In this document: piece by piece, positions 16,972 to 25,555 of the stretch
Position numbering within the stretch: position 1 is the first letter of the stretch
Layout: each line of letters starts with the position of its first letter
Assembly (NCBI RefSeq): GCF_009668025.1
Contig: NZ_WJXZ01000006.1
Coordinates: 186,001 to 250,000 of the forward strand
Length of the DNA stretch: 64,000 nucleotides
From: Larkinella terrae
Lineage (GTDB): Bacteria; Bacteroidota; Bacteroidia; Cytophagales; Spirosomataceae
Direction of reading: 5' to 3'
Position numbers and translations under genes: made by a program
Notes under the pieces: model-generated
Seen by the model: only the letters and a program-made list of their open reading frames with translations
Database searches by the model: none
What the model was told of the DNA's origin: nothing

Positions 16972-17925
16972 CTACATCGACCCAATCAGGGTCGCCATTT
17001 TTTCGCGCAGAGCCGGGTCGGGTAAGCGGCCATATCCGGCCAGCATGTTGTCCGCAGCGTGTTTGGGGTCGCTTGTTCCGGGGATAACGCAGGTGACGGC
17101 GGGGTGCGAAACGATGAATTTCAGGAAGAACTGCGCCCAGGTGTTGATGTCGTTTTCTTTGGCCCAATCGGGTAGCGGTTTTCCTTTTACGAGCGAAAAA
17201 AGCCGCCCTTCGGCAAACGGCTGGTTGATGATCGTGGCCACGCCTTTGTCCTGGGCCGCGGGCAGGAGCTTTTTCTCGGCGTTCCGCGACAGAATCGAAT
17301 AGTTAAACTGGACGAAATCGATGGGAAATTTGGAAATGATGTCGATCAGGTCGTCGTGCATCGAATCGGTGTAATGCGTGATGCCAATGTAGCGGATTTT
17401 ACCGGCGGTTTTCCAGCTTTTCAACGTGTCGAGGTGCGTTTTCCAATCGACCAGGTTGTGAATCTGCATCAGATCCATCGACGACCGCTGCATTTTTCGC
17501 ATCGATTCGTCCATCTGCTGAATGCCCGCTTCGCGGCCGCGCGTCCAGACTTTGGTGGCGTAAAAAAACTGATTTTGAATACCGGATGCCGCCGTCAGTG
17601 TGCCGACCACTTCTTCCGAGCGCCCGTACATCGGCGACGAATCGATCAGTTTACCACCCGCTTTGTGGACGGCTTTGAGGGTTTGCAGCAGTTCGTCGTG
17701 GGCCGATGCGCCGGAAGCGTCGAACGTCTGCCAGGTTCCGATGCCGACGACGGGCAGTTTTTCCTTCGTGGAGGGAATGGTTCGGTTGAGCATGGTAGAT
17801 TGGGTAAGTGATGAAAAACCGGTCAAACCATTCACTCCCAGAGCCGAAGCCGAAAGAGCCAGAAGTCGCAGCGCTTCACGCCGGGAGGATAAAGGGGCGC
17901 CGGAGTAGTCATTCGTCGGTTTCAT
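16972..17925 (-). CDS. exported aldo/keto reductase
   Basis: 317-residue NADPH-dependent aldo/keto reductase with the catalytic tetrad D95, Y100, K125 and H156. The N-terminus carries a Tat-like signal (SRREALRLLALSASALG, 14-30), so the enzyme is probably exported with its cofactor, a known pattern in Bacteroidota. The start is ATG 17925. Substrate unknown. It stands alone; the neighbour on the same strand upstream is a degenerate kinase-receiver gene about 90 bp away. Confidence 0.88.
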   Translation of the reverse strand: MKPTNDYSGAPLSSRREALRLLALSASALGVNGLTGFSSLTQSTMLNRTIPSTKEKLPVVGIGTWQTFDASGASAHDELLQTLKAVHKAGGKLIDSSPMYGRSEEVVGTLTAASGIQNQFFYATKVWTRGREAGIQQMDESMRKMQRSSMDLMQIHNLVDWKTHLDTLKSWKTAGKIRYIGITHYTDSMHDDLIDIISKFPIDFVQFNYSILSRNAEKKLLPAAQDKGVATIINQPFAEGRLFSLVKGKPLPDWAKENDINTWAQFFLKFIVSHPAVTCVIPGTSDPKHAADNMLAGYGRLPDPALREKMATLIGSM

Positions 17926-18019
17926 GATCGATTGGATTCGTTTTTTGTGGATCGGTTTTACTACAAACCGGTTTGCTTTGAAAACGTTTCCGGCCGTTGT
18001 CCGAAGATGCGATCAATCA

Positions 18020-18898
18020 CTAAAAAGGGCGAAAAAAGGTGGCCTGCATCCATTGCCGCAACCGGCGCTGATGCTCCATCAGATTCTGAATCCGTAATTG
18101 AAATTCGGTGAAATTATAAGGCTGGGTGAAGTAGTCATCCGCGCCAAGTGCCAGACCTTTGATCCGGTTTTCGGTGGAGGATGTCGTCGTCAGCAAGACC
18201 ACCGGAATGTGCTGGGTGCGCTGGTCCTCTTTCAATTTTCGGCAGAGCGTAAAACCGTCCATGCCCGGCGTTTCGATGTCGCCAATGACCAGGTCCGGAA
18301 TCAGCCCGGTTGCCTGTTCCCAGCCTTCGAGGCCGTTGGTAACCTGCAAAACGGTATACTTTCCGGTAAAACCGCTAGCGATGGAATCGGCCAGTTCCGG
18401 GTTATTTTCAATCAGCAGAATGAGAGGCTGGACGTTTTGCAGCGGATCCGTTTTCTCCGCATGGGTCGGGGCCCAATCACCGGGCGGTTTTTTCGGGAAA
18501 TCGGACTTCTTCAAAAACCGGTCGTCCAGAATGACGGAATCCATCTGCTGGTTGAAGAGATTCAGGAGTCGATAGGCGTTTTTTTCGATGGTCGTCAGCC
18601 GGTGCCTGTTTTTAGTCTCCTGCGTTTCCATCAGCATGTGTTGAATCGGCAAAAGGATAAGGGTCAGCGTCGTCCGGAATTCCATCGCCAGATTCTCAAC
18701 GAGACTGACTTTCAGATCCTGAGTGGACTGCTGCTTGGTTTGCCGGTTTTTTAGTCTGACCCGTTTTCGCGCCTGAATCCATTTTTGACCATACCAAAGA
18801 AAGCCAAATAGAATTCCGACCAGCAATACCCCAAAAGTAAAGTTGGTTAGCCATTCCATTGCCTGGCTTGAAAACGGGTCAGTTAGTCGATCAGTCAT
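18020..18898 (-). CDS. degenerate membrane histidine kinase-receiver fusion
   Basis: 292 residues: one membrane helix (17-36), a HisKA-like dimerisation helix pair (about 65-120), no ATPase domain, then a receiver domain (about 158-275). Several signalling residues are changed. The phosphoacceptor histidine is M72 in AMEFRTTL (family SHEFRTPL). In the receiver the aspartate D207 is kept, but the acidic pair is E164-N165 and the invariant lysine is Q259 (FTQPY). It therefore cannot autophosphorylate and probably cannot switch normally. It may be a relic of a hybrid two-component protein or a repurposed membrane-tethered receiver. Its ATG follows directly on the TAA of a decayed gene. Confidence 0.75.
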   Translation of the reverse strand: MTDRLTDPFSSQAMEWLTNFTFGVLLVGILFGFLWYGQKWIQARKRVRLKNRQTKQQSTQDLKVSLVENLAMEFRTTLTLILLPIQHMLMETQETKNRHRLTTIEKNAYRLLNLFNQQMDSVILDDRFLKKSDFPKKPPGDWAPTHAEKTDPLQNVQPLILLIENNPELADSIASGFTGKYTVLQVTNGLEGWEQATGLIPDLVIGDIETPGMDGFTLCRKLKEDQRTQHIPVVLLTTTSSTENRIKGLALGADDYFTQPYNFTEFQLRIQNLMEHQRRLRQWMQATFFRPF

Positions 18899-19318
18899 TT
18901 AAAGTCTAAGCAGTGAAAAAGAATACTGCTTCCACCGCCAGTTCAGAAAAAATGCCAACAGAAAGGCCCGGACAGAGCCTAAAATATGGAGTAGCCAACC
19001 TTCTTTCTGCATCAGGATTACCGCCTTTTTGTCGGACTCTTTCGGCGTCAACGCATGCGGAAAAGGTTGAAACGACGGCGTCGGATGACGTCGGCAGTCA
19101 ACGGAAAGTAAGCGCTCTGTCAGTGAATGCCCCTGGAGCTTTCCAATGGAGAAGTATTCTTTTTCAACCAGATACCAATAGATTTCCTCATTCAGAATGG
19201 CTTCGCTCGCGGGAATGCTTGAATATAACTCTTTTCACGCAAAAGACGGAATGTAGGGGTTGTAATACATAAATTTTGGGTCTATTTGGTGACGAATCGC
19301 TTCACTTTGATCTTTCAT
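18899..19318 (-). pseudogene. decayed paralogue of the 131-residue protein at 20695-21090
   Basis: Translating the minus strand gives a product alignable with the intact gene at 20695-21090: NEEIYWYLVEKEYFSIGK here against SEIVYWFLIENDYQAIGK there, then QGxSxxExLLSVD in both and a hydrophobic C-terminus. The reading frame carries an in-frame TGA at 19235-19237 (codon 28 from the ATG at 19318). The alignment continues weakly across it (YIPSF versus YISSF), and no ATG/GTG/TTG start follows soon after. It ends in TAA at 18899-18901, flush with the ATG of the next gene. The frame upstream of 19318 stays open to about 19430, so a fusion of two remnants is an alternative. Confidence 0.6.
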
Positions 19319-19417
19319 CAGCCGGTAATAAAAGGTTTCGGACCGGTTTTCGCCGGAAAGGACCATCGGGTTGATTCCAAAGCGGATTGTTCTCCGCCCG
19401 AAATCGTCAATGGGTAA

Positions 19418-19553
19418 GTGAGTGACTACATTTTATAATTTGTCCGCCCCCACCCCCCTAAAGGGGGCTTTGAAATGCCGATTAAAGCCCCCTTTAGGGG
19501 GGTGGGGGCGGGGCAGACCGAAGAAAGGGAAAATCTGGATTTTAGACAGTCGA
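19418..19553. mobile_element. degenerate MITE-like element, copy 1
   Basis: Shares with 23163-23305 the inner palindrome (GCCCCC-ACCCCCC-TAAAGGGGGCTTT and its complement around a GAAATGCCGATT loop) and the flanks ending in TTTTAGACAGTC. Its left terminus is degraded and there is no matching target duplication, so it is an old copy. It separates two gene remnants on the minus strand. Confidence 0.65.
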
Positions 19554-19604
19554 TAGGATGTTGAGTAACTGAAATCGTTTTTTCAGAGTGGCGATGGCGA
19601 AGGA

Positions 19605-19772
19605 TCAGCGCGGATCGTTTGAAATCAAACGGTCTATTGTAAACGTGGCCGGATTATTCGGATTTTCTGCCCGCAGAATCAAAGCGTGCTTACCGGTTTT
19701 ATACTGAAACGGATTGGTTCGGAAAAACCGGTTCCTGAATTTCAAAAGGACCCAAACCGGTTTCCGTTTCAA
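19605..19772 (-). pseudogene. C-terminal remnant of a carbohydrate-binding-like protein
   Basis: Directly 3' of the SDR gene the minus strand encodes a convincing protein end (YKTGKHALILRAENPN..., then FTIDRLISNDPR and TGA at 19605-19607), of the kind seen at the end of beta-sandwich modules in secreted glycosidases. The plausible upstream portion (ETGLGPFEIQEP) is in another frame, so a frameshift lies between. No start is present. The identification of the parent is tentative. Confidence 0.4.
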
Positions 19773-20522
19773 TCACTGGCATACATAGCCGCCGTCCGCG
19801 CTGACCAGGCTGCCTGTCATGAACGAATTTTCATCGGATAACAGAAACGCCACCACGGCGGCAATTTCCTGCGGTTTTCCGATCCGGCCCCAGGGCTGCA
19901 CCGCGTTGAGGGATTCGTAAACACCGGCTTCCTCCACGCCGTTGATCGTCGCAAAATGCGTGACGGCCCGGTCGAGCAGGGGAGTATCGATGGTGCCGGG
20001 GCAGATGCAGTTGACCCGAATGTTGTAAGGCGCGTAATCGATGGCGGTGCTTTTGGTCAGTTGTCCGGTGGCACCTTTGGTCATTCCGTACACGGAACTG
20101 CTGCCTTTGCCGACGAACGTCTGGTCCGATCCCATCAGAACGATACTGCCCCGTTTCTGCGCTTTCATGTATGGCAAAATTTCCCGAACGCTGTAAAACG
20201 TGCCCTTGATGTTGATGTTGATCAGGTTGTCCAGGTCTTCGTCCGAGGTTTGCTCCATCGTGGCAAAAAGGTGAATGCCTGCGTTGGCGAAGAGCATATC
20301 GATTTTTGTTTCCCGGGCGATAATGGCCGAGAAAGCGTCTTTGATGTCCTGGACCTTTCGCACGTCGCAGGGGATAAACTCCCCCCGCGTGTCGTCGTCG
20401 GCCGGTTTTGTCGTATCGAGATTATAGACTTTGACACCCCGATCGACCAGTAATTCCCGGGTGGCTTTGCCAATACCGGTGGTGGCTCCGGTGATGACAG
20501 CAATTTTTTCTTTCCAACTCAT
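19773..20522 (-). CDS. SDR-family oxidoreductase
   Basis: Classical short-chain dehydrogenase of 249 residues, cytoplasmic. Visible features are the NAD(P)-binding TGATTGIG (11-18), NAG (80-82), and the catalytic S132, Y145 and K149. D36 after the second strand suggests NAD(H) preference. The C-terminal ADGG signature is present. Substrate is not evident; the neighbouring genes are remnants and an unknown small membrane protein. No operon partner is obvious. Confidence 0.9.
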   Translation of the reverse strand: MSWKEKIAVITGATTGIGKATRELLVDRGVKVYNLDTTKPADDDTRGEFIPCDVRKVQDIKDAFSAIIARETKIDMLFANAGIHLFATMEQTSDEDLDNLININIKGTFYSVREILPYMKAQKRGSIVLMGSDQTFVGKGSSSVYGMTKGATGQLTKSTAIDYAPYNIRVNCICPGTIDTPLLDRAVTHFATINGVEEAGVYESLNAVQPWGRIGKPQEIAAVVAFLLSDENSFMTGSLVSADGGYVCQ

Positions 20523-20609
20523 TTTGAATGCATTAAGCAGGTTTGGGTAAATAGATGATTTATTTGAACTATGCCGCTGAATGGCGTGATTACGGTTTTT
20601 CTAACAAAA

Positions 20610-20639
20610 CAACCCGATTGCAAAGCCAGTCGGGTTGTC
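20610..20639 (-). terminator. intrinsic terminator, minus strand
   Basis: CAACCCGA and TCGGGTTG form an 8-bp stem around a 12-base loop; reading on the minus strand the stem is followed by TTTTGTTAG. It terminates the gene at 20695-21090. Confidence 0.65.
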
Positions 20640-20694
20640 ATAACTAAACTACTAATCGTATTCATTTTATCGGTTTTCCAGGCTTCGGGCGTAT

Positions 20695-21090
20695 CTAAAG
20701 CGTTGGAGAATAGTTCCATAACCAATAGAGAAGCAATATGAGCAACAACCCGCACAGACACCAGATGGCAAAAATCAGAGTGGCTTCTTTTTTCACCGGA
20801 AAATGCCGGTTGTGCGGATGAACAGCAACCGGTTTCTGGTTAAAAATTTTATCCGAATGCTCGTTGGAATGCTTCCAATCAACGGATAAAAGCCATTCTT
20901 TGGGCGACTTTCCCTGCGGTTTTCCAATGGCCTGGTAATCGTTTTCGATGAGAAACCAGTAAACGATTTCGCTCACGGCCGACTCGTCTTTGGGCATGTC
21001 ATTAAACAGTTGCCGTAAATGAAATGATGAAATATATTCTTTGTGGCGCATCAACTGAATCTCAACTTTTAGACGAATATTTTCTCTCAT
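20695..21090 (-). CDS. small tail-anchored membrane protein, unknown family
   Basis: 131 residues. The N-terminal 100 are soluble and mixed charged (YWFLIENDYQAIGKPQGKSP near 45-64), followed by a single hydrophobic segment at about 103-127 close to the C-terminus, so the protein is probably anchored in the inner membrane with its N-terminus in the cytoplasm. I do not recognise a named domain. A decayed paralogue lies 1.4 kb away at 18899-19318, showing that the family has duplicated locally. It has its own terminator. Confidence 0.65.
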   Translation of the reverse strand: MRENIRLKVEIQLMRHKEYISSFHLRQLFNDMPKDESAVSEIVYWFLIENDYQAIGKPQGKSPKEWLLSVDWKHSNEHSDKIFNQKPVAVHPHNRHFPVKKEATLIFAIWCLCGLLLILLLYWLWNYSPTL

Positions 21091-21274
21091 TCTTCAAGGG
21101 CTATGTGAAAGAACGCCGGAATCCGTATTCGTTTCCGGCAAGCCTACACGGTCAGCAAACGTAGGCACTTCAGCTCACAACGACTATCACAATTGTCCCA
21201 ATAACTATCGCATTTGTACCATTGACGGGGATTTTTGCGGTTTTTCGAAACACCTGTGCCACGTAGCAAAAAAT

Positions 21275-21299
21275 AACCCGGTTGCAATGCAACCGGGTT
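21275..21299 (-). terminator. intrinsic terminator of the sugar dehydrogenase gene
   Basis: AACCCGGTTGCA and TGCAACCGGGTT form a perfect 12-bp palindrome with a single central base; on the minus strand it runs into ATTTTTTGC. It lies about 60 bp past the stop of the gene at 21357-22688. Confidence 0.8.
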
Positions 21300-21356
21300 G
21301 TCGGAAAGGCTATTTGAAATAAGCCATGAAGTGCGGAGTCCAGACTCCATGATAGA

Positions 21357-22688
21357 CTATTTTGCGCTGACCCGCCAGATTCGGTTCCCGGCATCATCCG
21401 CCACGAGCAGCGAGCCATCGGGCAAAACCGATAACCCAACCGGACGCCCGAACACATCGTTGTCATTTTCGATAAAACCGGTCAGGAAATCTTCCGGTTT
21501 TCCGCTGGGTTTGCCGTTCTGAAAAGGCACAAAGATGACTTTGTAACCGGCAAACGACGAGCGATTCCAGGAACCGTGCTGACCCACAAAGGCTCCGTTG
21601 CGGTATTTTTCCGGAAAAGCGGTTTTGTCGTAAAATGCCAGCCCCAGCGAAGCCGTATGCGAACCCACCGGCACGTCGGGAACGATTGCTTTTTGGACCA
21701 GATCGGGTCGTTCGCCCTTCCGGCGCTGATCTTCGTGCTGGCCGAAATAGGAGTAGGGCCAGCCGTAAAAACCGCCTTCCTTCACGCTGGTGATGTAATC
21801 GGGGACCAGTTCGTCGCCCAGTTCATCGCGCTCGTTGACGGCTGTCCACAGGGTCTTGGTGCCGGGCGCCCAGTCCATCCCGACCGGATTACGCAGGCCA
21901 CTGGCGTAGATGCGTTCGCCCGAACCATCCGGATTGATTTCCAGAATATTCGCCCGTTTTACTTCGTTTTCCATTCCGTGTTCGCCCACGTTGCTACCCG
22001 ATCCCACCGAAACGTAAATCTTGGAACCATCGGCATTGGCTAGCAGGTTGCGGGTCCAGTGGTTGTTGTAACCGCCTGCCGGGAGCGGCAGAATGGACGT
22101 GCCTTTCGCGGTTATTTTGGTCTGACCAGTTTGGTACGGGAATTTGAGAAGCCCATCCGTATTGGCGACGTAGAGCGTATTGCCAATCACCAAAACCCCA
22201 AATGGCTGATTTAAACCTTCGAGAAACGTTTCCCGAACTTCTGGTTTTCCGTCTTTATTGGCATCGCGGAGGAGGGTGATGCGGTTGGCGCTTTTGCCGG
22301 AAGCCCCCGATTTGGCCTGACCGCTGACGGCCGCCACCACTTTCTTAACCACTCCTTTGCGCTCGGTTTGCGATTCGACCACCAGCACATCGCCGTTAGG
22401 CAAAACGTACGTCCGGCGCGGATTGTCCAGGTCGCGGGCAAACTCCGTAACCACAAAACCGTCGGGCGCTTTGGGCATTTGCCCGTCTTTCCAACCGACG
22501 ACATTGCTGAAATGCGTCGAGGATTCGGATGGCGGAGGCAGATCCGGAGAAATGGGCGTTGCGGTTTGTTCCGTCGTTGCCTGGGTATCTGTCGTTGCTG
22601 TATTTTCTGATTTTTTGCCCTGACCGCAGGCCAGCAGTAGGCCGGCCAAAAGTAGGCTGTACGTAGAAAGAATAAACCCGTTTTTCAT
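21357..22688 (-). CDS. PQQ-type sorbosone/glucose dehydrogenase-like lipoprotein
   Basis: 443 residues with a lipoprotein signal (LLAC, Cys21), so probably anchored on the periplasmic side of a membrane. The body is a six-bladed beta-propeller of the soluble glucose/L-sorbosone dehydrogenase family: GLRNPVGMDWAPGT, NERDELGDELVPDY and GQHGSWNRS segments are conserved in those enzymes and line the quinone/Ca site. It would oxidise an aldose or aldehyde in the periplasm. The small secreted protein downstream in sequence (22747-23127, same strand, transcribed first) may be co-expressed. Confidence 0.87.
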   Translation of the reverse strand: MKNGFILSTYSLLLAGLLLACGQGKKSENTATTDTQATTEQTATPISPDLPPPSESSTHFSNVVGWKDGQMPKAPDGFVVTEFARDLDNPRRTYVLPNGDVLVVESQTERKGVVKKVVAAVSGQAKSGASGKSANRITLLRDANKDGKPEVRETFLEGLNQPFGVLVIGNTLYVANTDGLLKFPYQTGQTKITAKGTSILPLPAGGYNNHWTRNLLANADGSKIYVSVGSGSNVGEHGMENEVKRANILEINPDGSGERIYASGLRNPVGMDWAPGTKTLWTAVNERDELGDELVPDYITSVKEGGFYGWPYSYFGQHEDQRRKGERPDLVQKAIVPDVPVGSHTASLGLAFYDKTAFPEKYRNGAFVGQHGSWNRSSFAGYKVIFVPFQNGKPSGKPEDFLTGFIENDNDVFGRPVGLSVLPDGSLLVADDAGNRIWRVSAK

Positions 22689-22746
22689 CGTTGAACAGAA
22701 TTACATTTGAATTCTTAATCAACCGTTCGTGCAGCGGGTTTGTTTG

Positions 22747-23127
22747 TCACTTGTCCCTGGTCGCGCTGAGTTCGTTACCCATAATTTTAATGCTGAAACC
22801 GGTGACCGCTTTGGTGGCGGCATCGCGGGTGAAGGTAAAAATGGAACCGTATTCACTCGTCGATTTGAAGGTTTCGGGAGCGGATTGTTTCACAAGCTTG
22901 TTTTTGGGATATTCATCCACGGCCCCGTACAGGTCGCCGTTTTCCAGCGTAATGGTAAATTGCTTGAACGTATCGTTTTGGGCAAAGGTGTATTTTCCGG
23001 TATACGCTTTGAGATCCGTCGAGTCGGCCTGCTGAACGGTTGCGGTTTTTGAAACCGGCGAATTGGAAGCGAAAGCCAGGGGCGAGGCCGCCGTAAGTGC
23101 GAAAGCGAAAACAAGCAGTTTTTTCAT
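22747..23127 (-). CDS. secreted DUF3471-like protein
   Basis: 126 residues with a Sec signal peptide (1-20, cut near AFA-SN). The mature part, starting DLKAYTGKYTFAQNDTFKQF, resembles the small beta-domain (DUF3471-like) often attached to serine hydrolases of the beta-lactamase class. Here it stands alone. It lies 58 bp upstream of the sugar dehydrogenase gene on the same strand and is probably in one transcript with it. Function unknown. Confidence 0.65.
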   Translation of the reverse strand: MKKLLVFAFALTAASPLAFASNSPVSKTATVQQADSTDLKAYTGKYTFAQNDTFKQFTITLENGDLYGAVDEYPKNKLVKQSAPETFKSTSEYGSIFTFTRDAATKAVTGFSIKIMGNELSATRDK

Positions 23128-23162
23128 GGAAAGATTTGTTGAGGAATGTGAGAGAAGTGTAT

Positions 23163-23305
23163 GAGACTGTCAAAATTTTATAATTTTTCCTTTCTTCGAT
23201 TTGCCCCCAACCCCCTAAAGGGGGCTTTGAAATGCCGATTAAAGCCCCCTTTAGGGGGTTGGGGGCAAAGCGAAGAAAGGAAAAATCTGAATTTTAGACT
23301 GTCTC
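23163..23305. mobile_element. MITE-like element, copy 2 (143 bp, intact ends)
   Basis: Terminal inverted repeats begin GAGACTGTCAAAATT (left) and GAGACAGTCTAAAATT (right, read inward). The 3-bp sequence TAT at 23160-23162 is repeated at 23306-23308, a likely target duplication. The centre is a perfect inverted repeat with 28-bp arms (left from 23202). No coding capacity. The GAG-starting ends and short duplication recall IS5-superfamily elements, which is an inference. It sits right at the stop codon (23308-23310) of the hydrolase gene. Confidence 0.75.
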
Positions 23306-23307
23306 TA

Positions 23308-24294
23308 TCAGTTTTGATGTTCGGCTACGGGCTTGCTTTCCGGTTTCGGACTCACCTGCAGAAAACCGCTGACAGCTGCCTGCCATTTCGCCTTTTCATT
23401 CACGCAGTACGATTGGTGGGCCGAATTTTCAAAAACCACCAGTTGCTTGCGGGAGGTGCCTAAATTTTCAAAAATAGCGTCGGTTTCGTGCCGCAGAACG
23501 CGGGGGTCTTTCGCGCCCCAGTTCAGCAAAACCGGCATGCTGAGTTGTTTCGCGTAAACCGCTGGCCGGTACCCAAACGCCCACATGCTTCGTTCCATGC
23601 CTCCCCAGAGGGTGAGCAGCTCCGCAATCGGGTGGGCGGGAATGTGCATCGAGCGAAGCCGACCCTGAACGGCATCGTAAAGCGAGGCAAACGGACATTC
23701 CAGAATCACCTGCGCCGGTTTTAACCCGTGTTCGGGGATGGCTTTCAGGATGGTAGCGGCCCCCATCGACACGCCCCAGAGAATAATGTTTTTTTCCTTT
23801 CCCTTCACCACAAAATCGTAAGCGGCTTTCAGGTCGTTGGTTTCGCGAAAACCGATCGTGCAAATGTTGCCTTCGCTGTTGCCGTGCGCCCGGAAATCGA
23901 ACGAAAGCGTGTTGTAGCCCAGTTCGTGGAAATATTCCGTTTCGCAGAGAATGCGCGATTTGTTTGACGCGTGGCCGTGGCAGAGAATCACCGTGCCTTT
24001 GGGATTTTCAGCGGGAATATACCAGCCTTCCAGCTTCTGATTGTATTCGTTGGTCAACCGGATGGTTTCGAAGGGAATCCCGGGCTGTTCGTTGACGACC
24101 GATTTCTTCAGTTTTACCCCAAAAAAAGCCGCTTCAAACTTTTCGCCGGTCGTATACTCTTCCGGTTTTCGGGGCGGTGTTTTGTCCGGATTGTTGTAGA
24201 AATACGTGAAGCGGGAAGCCTGGAACGCCGTAATGATGTTCAGCAGAAGAAACAGAACGAGCAAAACCAGCCCGGTTCGGCGCAAAATGAGCAT
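23308..24294 (-). CDS. membrane-anchored alpha/beta hydrolase
   Basis: 328 residues: an N-terminal membrane helix (about 7-25), then an alpha/beta-hydrolase domain of the BEM46/YfhR type. The nucleophile is S176 in GVSMG, the acid probably D263 (WGAKD), and the base H293 (NSAHQS); the oxyanion strand is LCHGHASNKS near 104-113. It is probably an esterase or peptidase-like enzyme facing the periplasm. Substrate unknown. The MITE-like element ends within its stop codon, so its C-terminus may have been reset by the insertion. Confidence 0.88.
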   Translation of the reverse strand: MLILRRTGLVLLVLFLLLNIITAFQASRFTYFYNNPDKTPPRKPEEYTTGEKFEAAFFGVKLKKSVVNEQPGIPFETIRLTNEYNQKLEGWYIPAENPKGTVILCHGHASNKSRILCETEYFHELGYNTLSFDFRAHGNSEGNICTIGFRETNDLKAAYDFVVKGKEKNIILWGVSMGAATILKAIPEHGLKPAQVILECPFASLYDAVQGRLRSMHIPAHPIAELLTLWGGMERSMWAFGYRPAVYAKQLSMPVLLNWGAKDPRVLRHETDAIFENLGTSRKQLVVFENSAHQSYCVNEKAKWQAAVSGFLQVSPKPESKPVAEHQN

Positions 24295-24521
24295 GACTTG
24301 TCAGAATAAGTAAAACCAGATGGGAGATGTACTCGTTCGTCTCCGCTCTTCCGGTGGATGGAATAAACAAACATATCGATTTTTTAGAAACCGTGGGTCG
24401 TTTGGGACATCCTTTCAGCACCGTCCGCAGCGAATTGATCCGGCGGTTTTCTTCGAAAATCGGAAGCGCAGCGTGACAAACCGATTCGTTCTCCGTCTAA
24501 TTTAGGTAAACCGGAAAAATC

Positions 24522-24698
24522 ATGAAATCTTCAACTGTCCTCCTGGTATTGCTGGCGCTGACCTTTTTGCTCAATCTGTATTCCGTTCTGGCGAATGGCG
24601 CTGAAACCAATCAAAAAGCGTTAATCGCGGGCGGGTCAACCGCATTTGGAATGACTTTGCTGCTTGCATTAGTTTTGAAAGCAAAACAGGTAAAGTAG
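24522..24698 (+). CDS. 58-residue two-helix membrane protein
   Basis: A short frame from ATG 24522 to TAG 24698 encodes two hydrophobic stretches (about 4-24 and 33-53) joined by a polar loop (NGAETNQKAL) with a lysine-rich end. This is a sensible small membrane protein, but I know no family for it. It precedes the broken Rpn-type gene by 16 bp. The 227 bp between the hydrolase and this gene (24295-24521) hold nothing else that I recognise. Confidence 0.5.
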   Translation: MKSSTVLLVLLALTFLLNLYSVLANGAETNQKALIAGGSTAFGMTLLLALVLKAKQVK

Positions 24699-24714
24699 CC
24701 TTTCGCTATTTCGC

Positions 24715-25417
24715 ATGGGGAAACAGGCAAATCAATACGACAAAGTTTTCAAGGAAAATATCGAAGCTGCCATACCGAGCCTGATGAAAAATATCCTCGG
24801 TATTACGGCTATTTCATCCGAAGAATTACCCGGTGATATTCAGCATACCAAAGAACGAAAACTCGATTTATTGAAGAAAATTACGGACGTTCAGGGGAAT
24901 GTATTTGTACTTCAGGTCGAGTTTCAATTGCTGGATGAATCGGAAATGGTATACAGAATGACCGCGTATCATATTATGCTCGCCAGAAAATATCGGTTAC
25001 CGGTGCGCCAATTTGTTCTTTTTATTGGCGCTGAAATCCCCAAGATGGCCGTAAAATATCAAAGTGAATGGATGAGCTATGCGTTTCCGCGTTGCTTTGA
25101 AGCAGATCATCCACCGGATTGAGGAAACGGTAAAAGGTGATTTTGCGCTAAAAAGGTACTTCAATCAATTGCGTGTATTAGCACAGTTGCGTAACTTAGA
25201 GCATAAACTAAAAGAGATTGTTATGAATAGCGTAGCACAATACTTTGATGATGAAAAAGATGTGGGCTATATGATTGGAAGGGAAGTAGAGCAGATTAAG
25301 TTTGTAACTTACTTATTAACTGAAACGGATTTTGATGATGAAAAAATAGCAAAAATTACCGGCGTTTCAACCGATTTTGTGGATAAAATCAAGCAGAAAC
25401 TAGCCTCCCAAAAGTAG
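24715..25417 (+). pseudogene. broken Rpn/PD-(D/E)XK-family transposase-like nuclease
   Basis: Two overlapping frames encode two parts of one protein. 24715-25122 gives the N-terminal half with a nuclease core (ERKLDLLKKITD...VFVLQVEFQ, D51 and E/Q of the QVEFQ strand). 25079-25417 gives the C-terminal helical part (ETVKGDFALKRYFNQLRVLAQL). In intact members several dozen residues separate these parts; here they meet at about 25090 (SYAFP / VALKQIIHRI), so a deletion with frameshift has removed the middle. The DNA is noticeably more AT-rich than its surroundings, consistent with acquisition. Family members act as recombination-promoting nucleases and spread as selfish genes. Confidence 0.8.
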
Positions 25418-25555
25418 ATTATACATCCCATTATTGACTTTATCTATAACTGGCTATTCGGTTAAATAACTCCTGGTAAGTTAGCAATTAGTGACTGAGA
25501 TTGAGTAGATTAACTCGTACGGAACCTTATCGGCATAACTCTATTCTGAAACGCT

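Noticed and set aside
16765-17025. 86-residue plus-strand frame after the PadR gene
   Set aside because: It runs through an inverted repeat and into the aldo/keto reductase gene on the other strand; composition is not coding-like.
18913-19272. 119-residue plus-strand frame in the remnant block
   Set aside because: The opposite strand aligns with the paralogue at 20695-21090, so the plus-strand frame is the shadow of a pseudogene.
20519-20761. 80-residue minus-strand frame between the SDR and small membrane protein genes
   Set aside because: It spans a clear hairpin terminator and overlaps the end of the neighbouring gene; no domain similarity.
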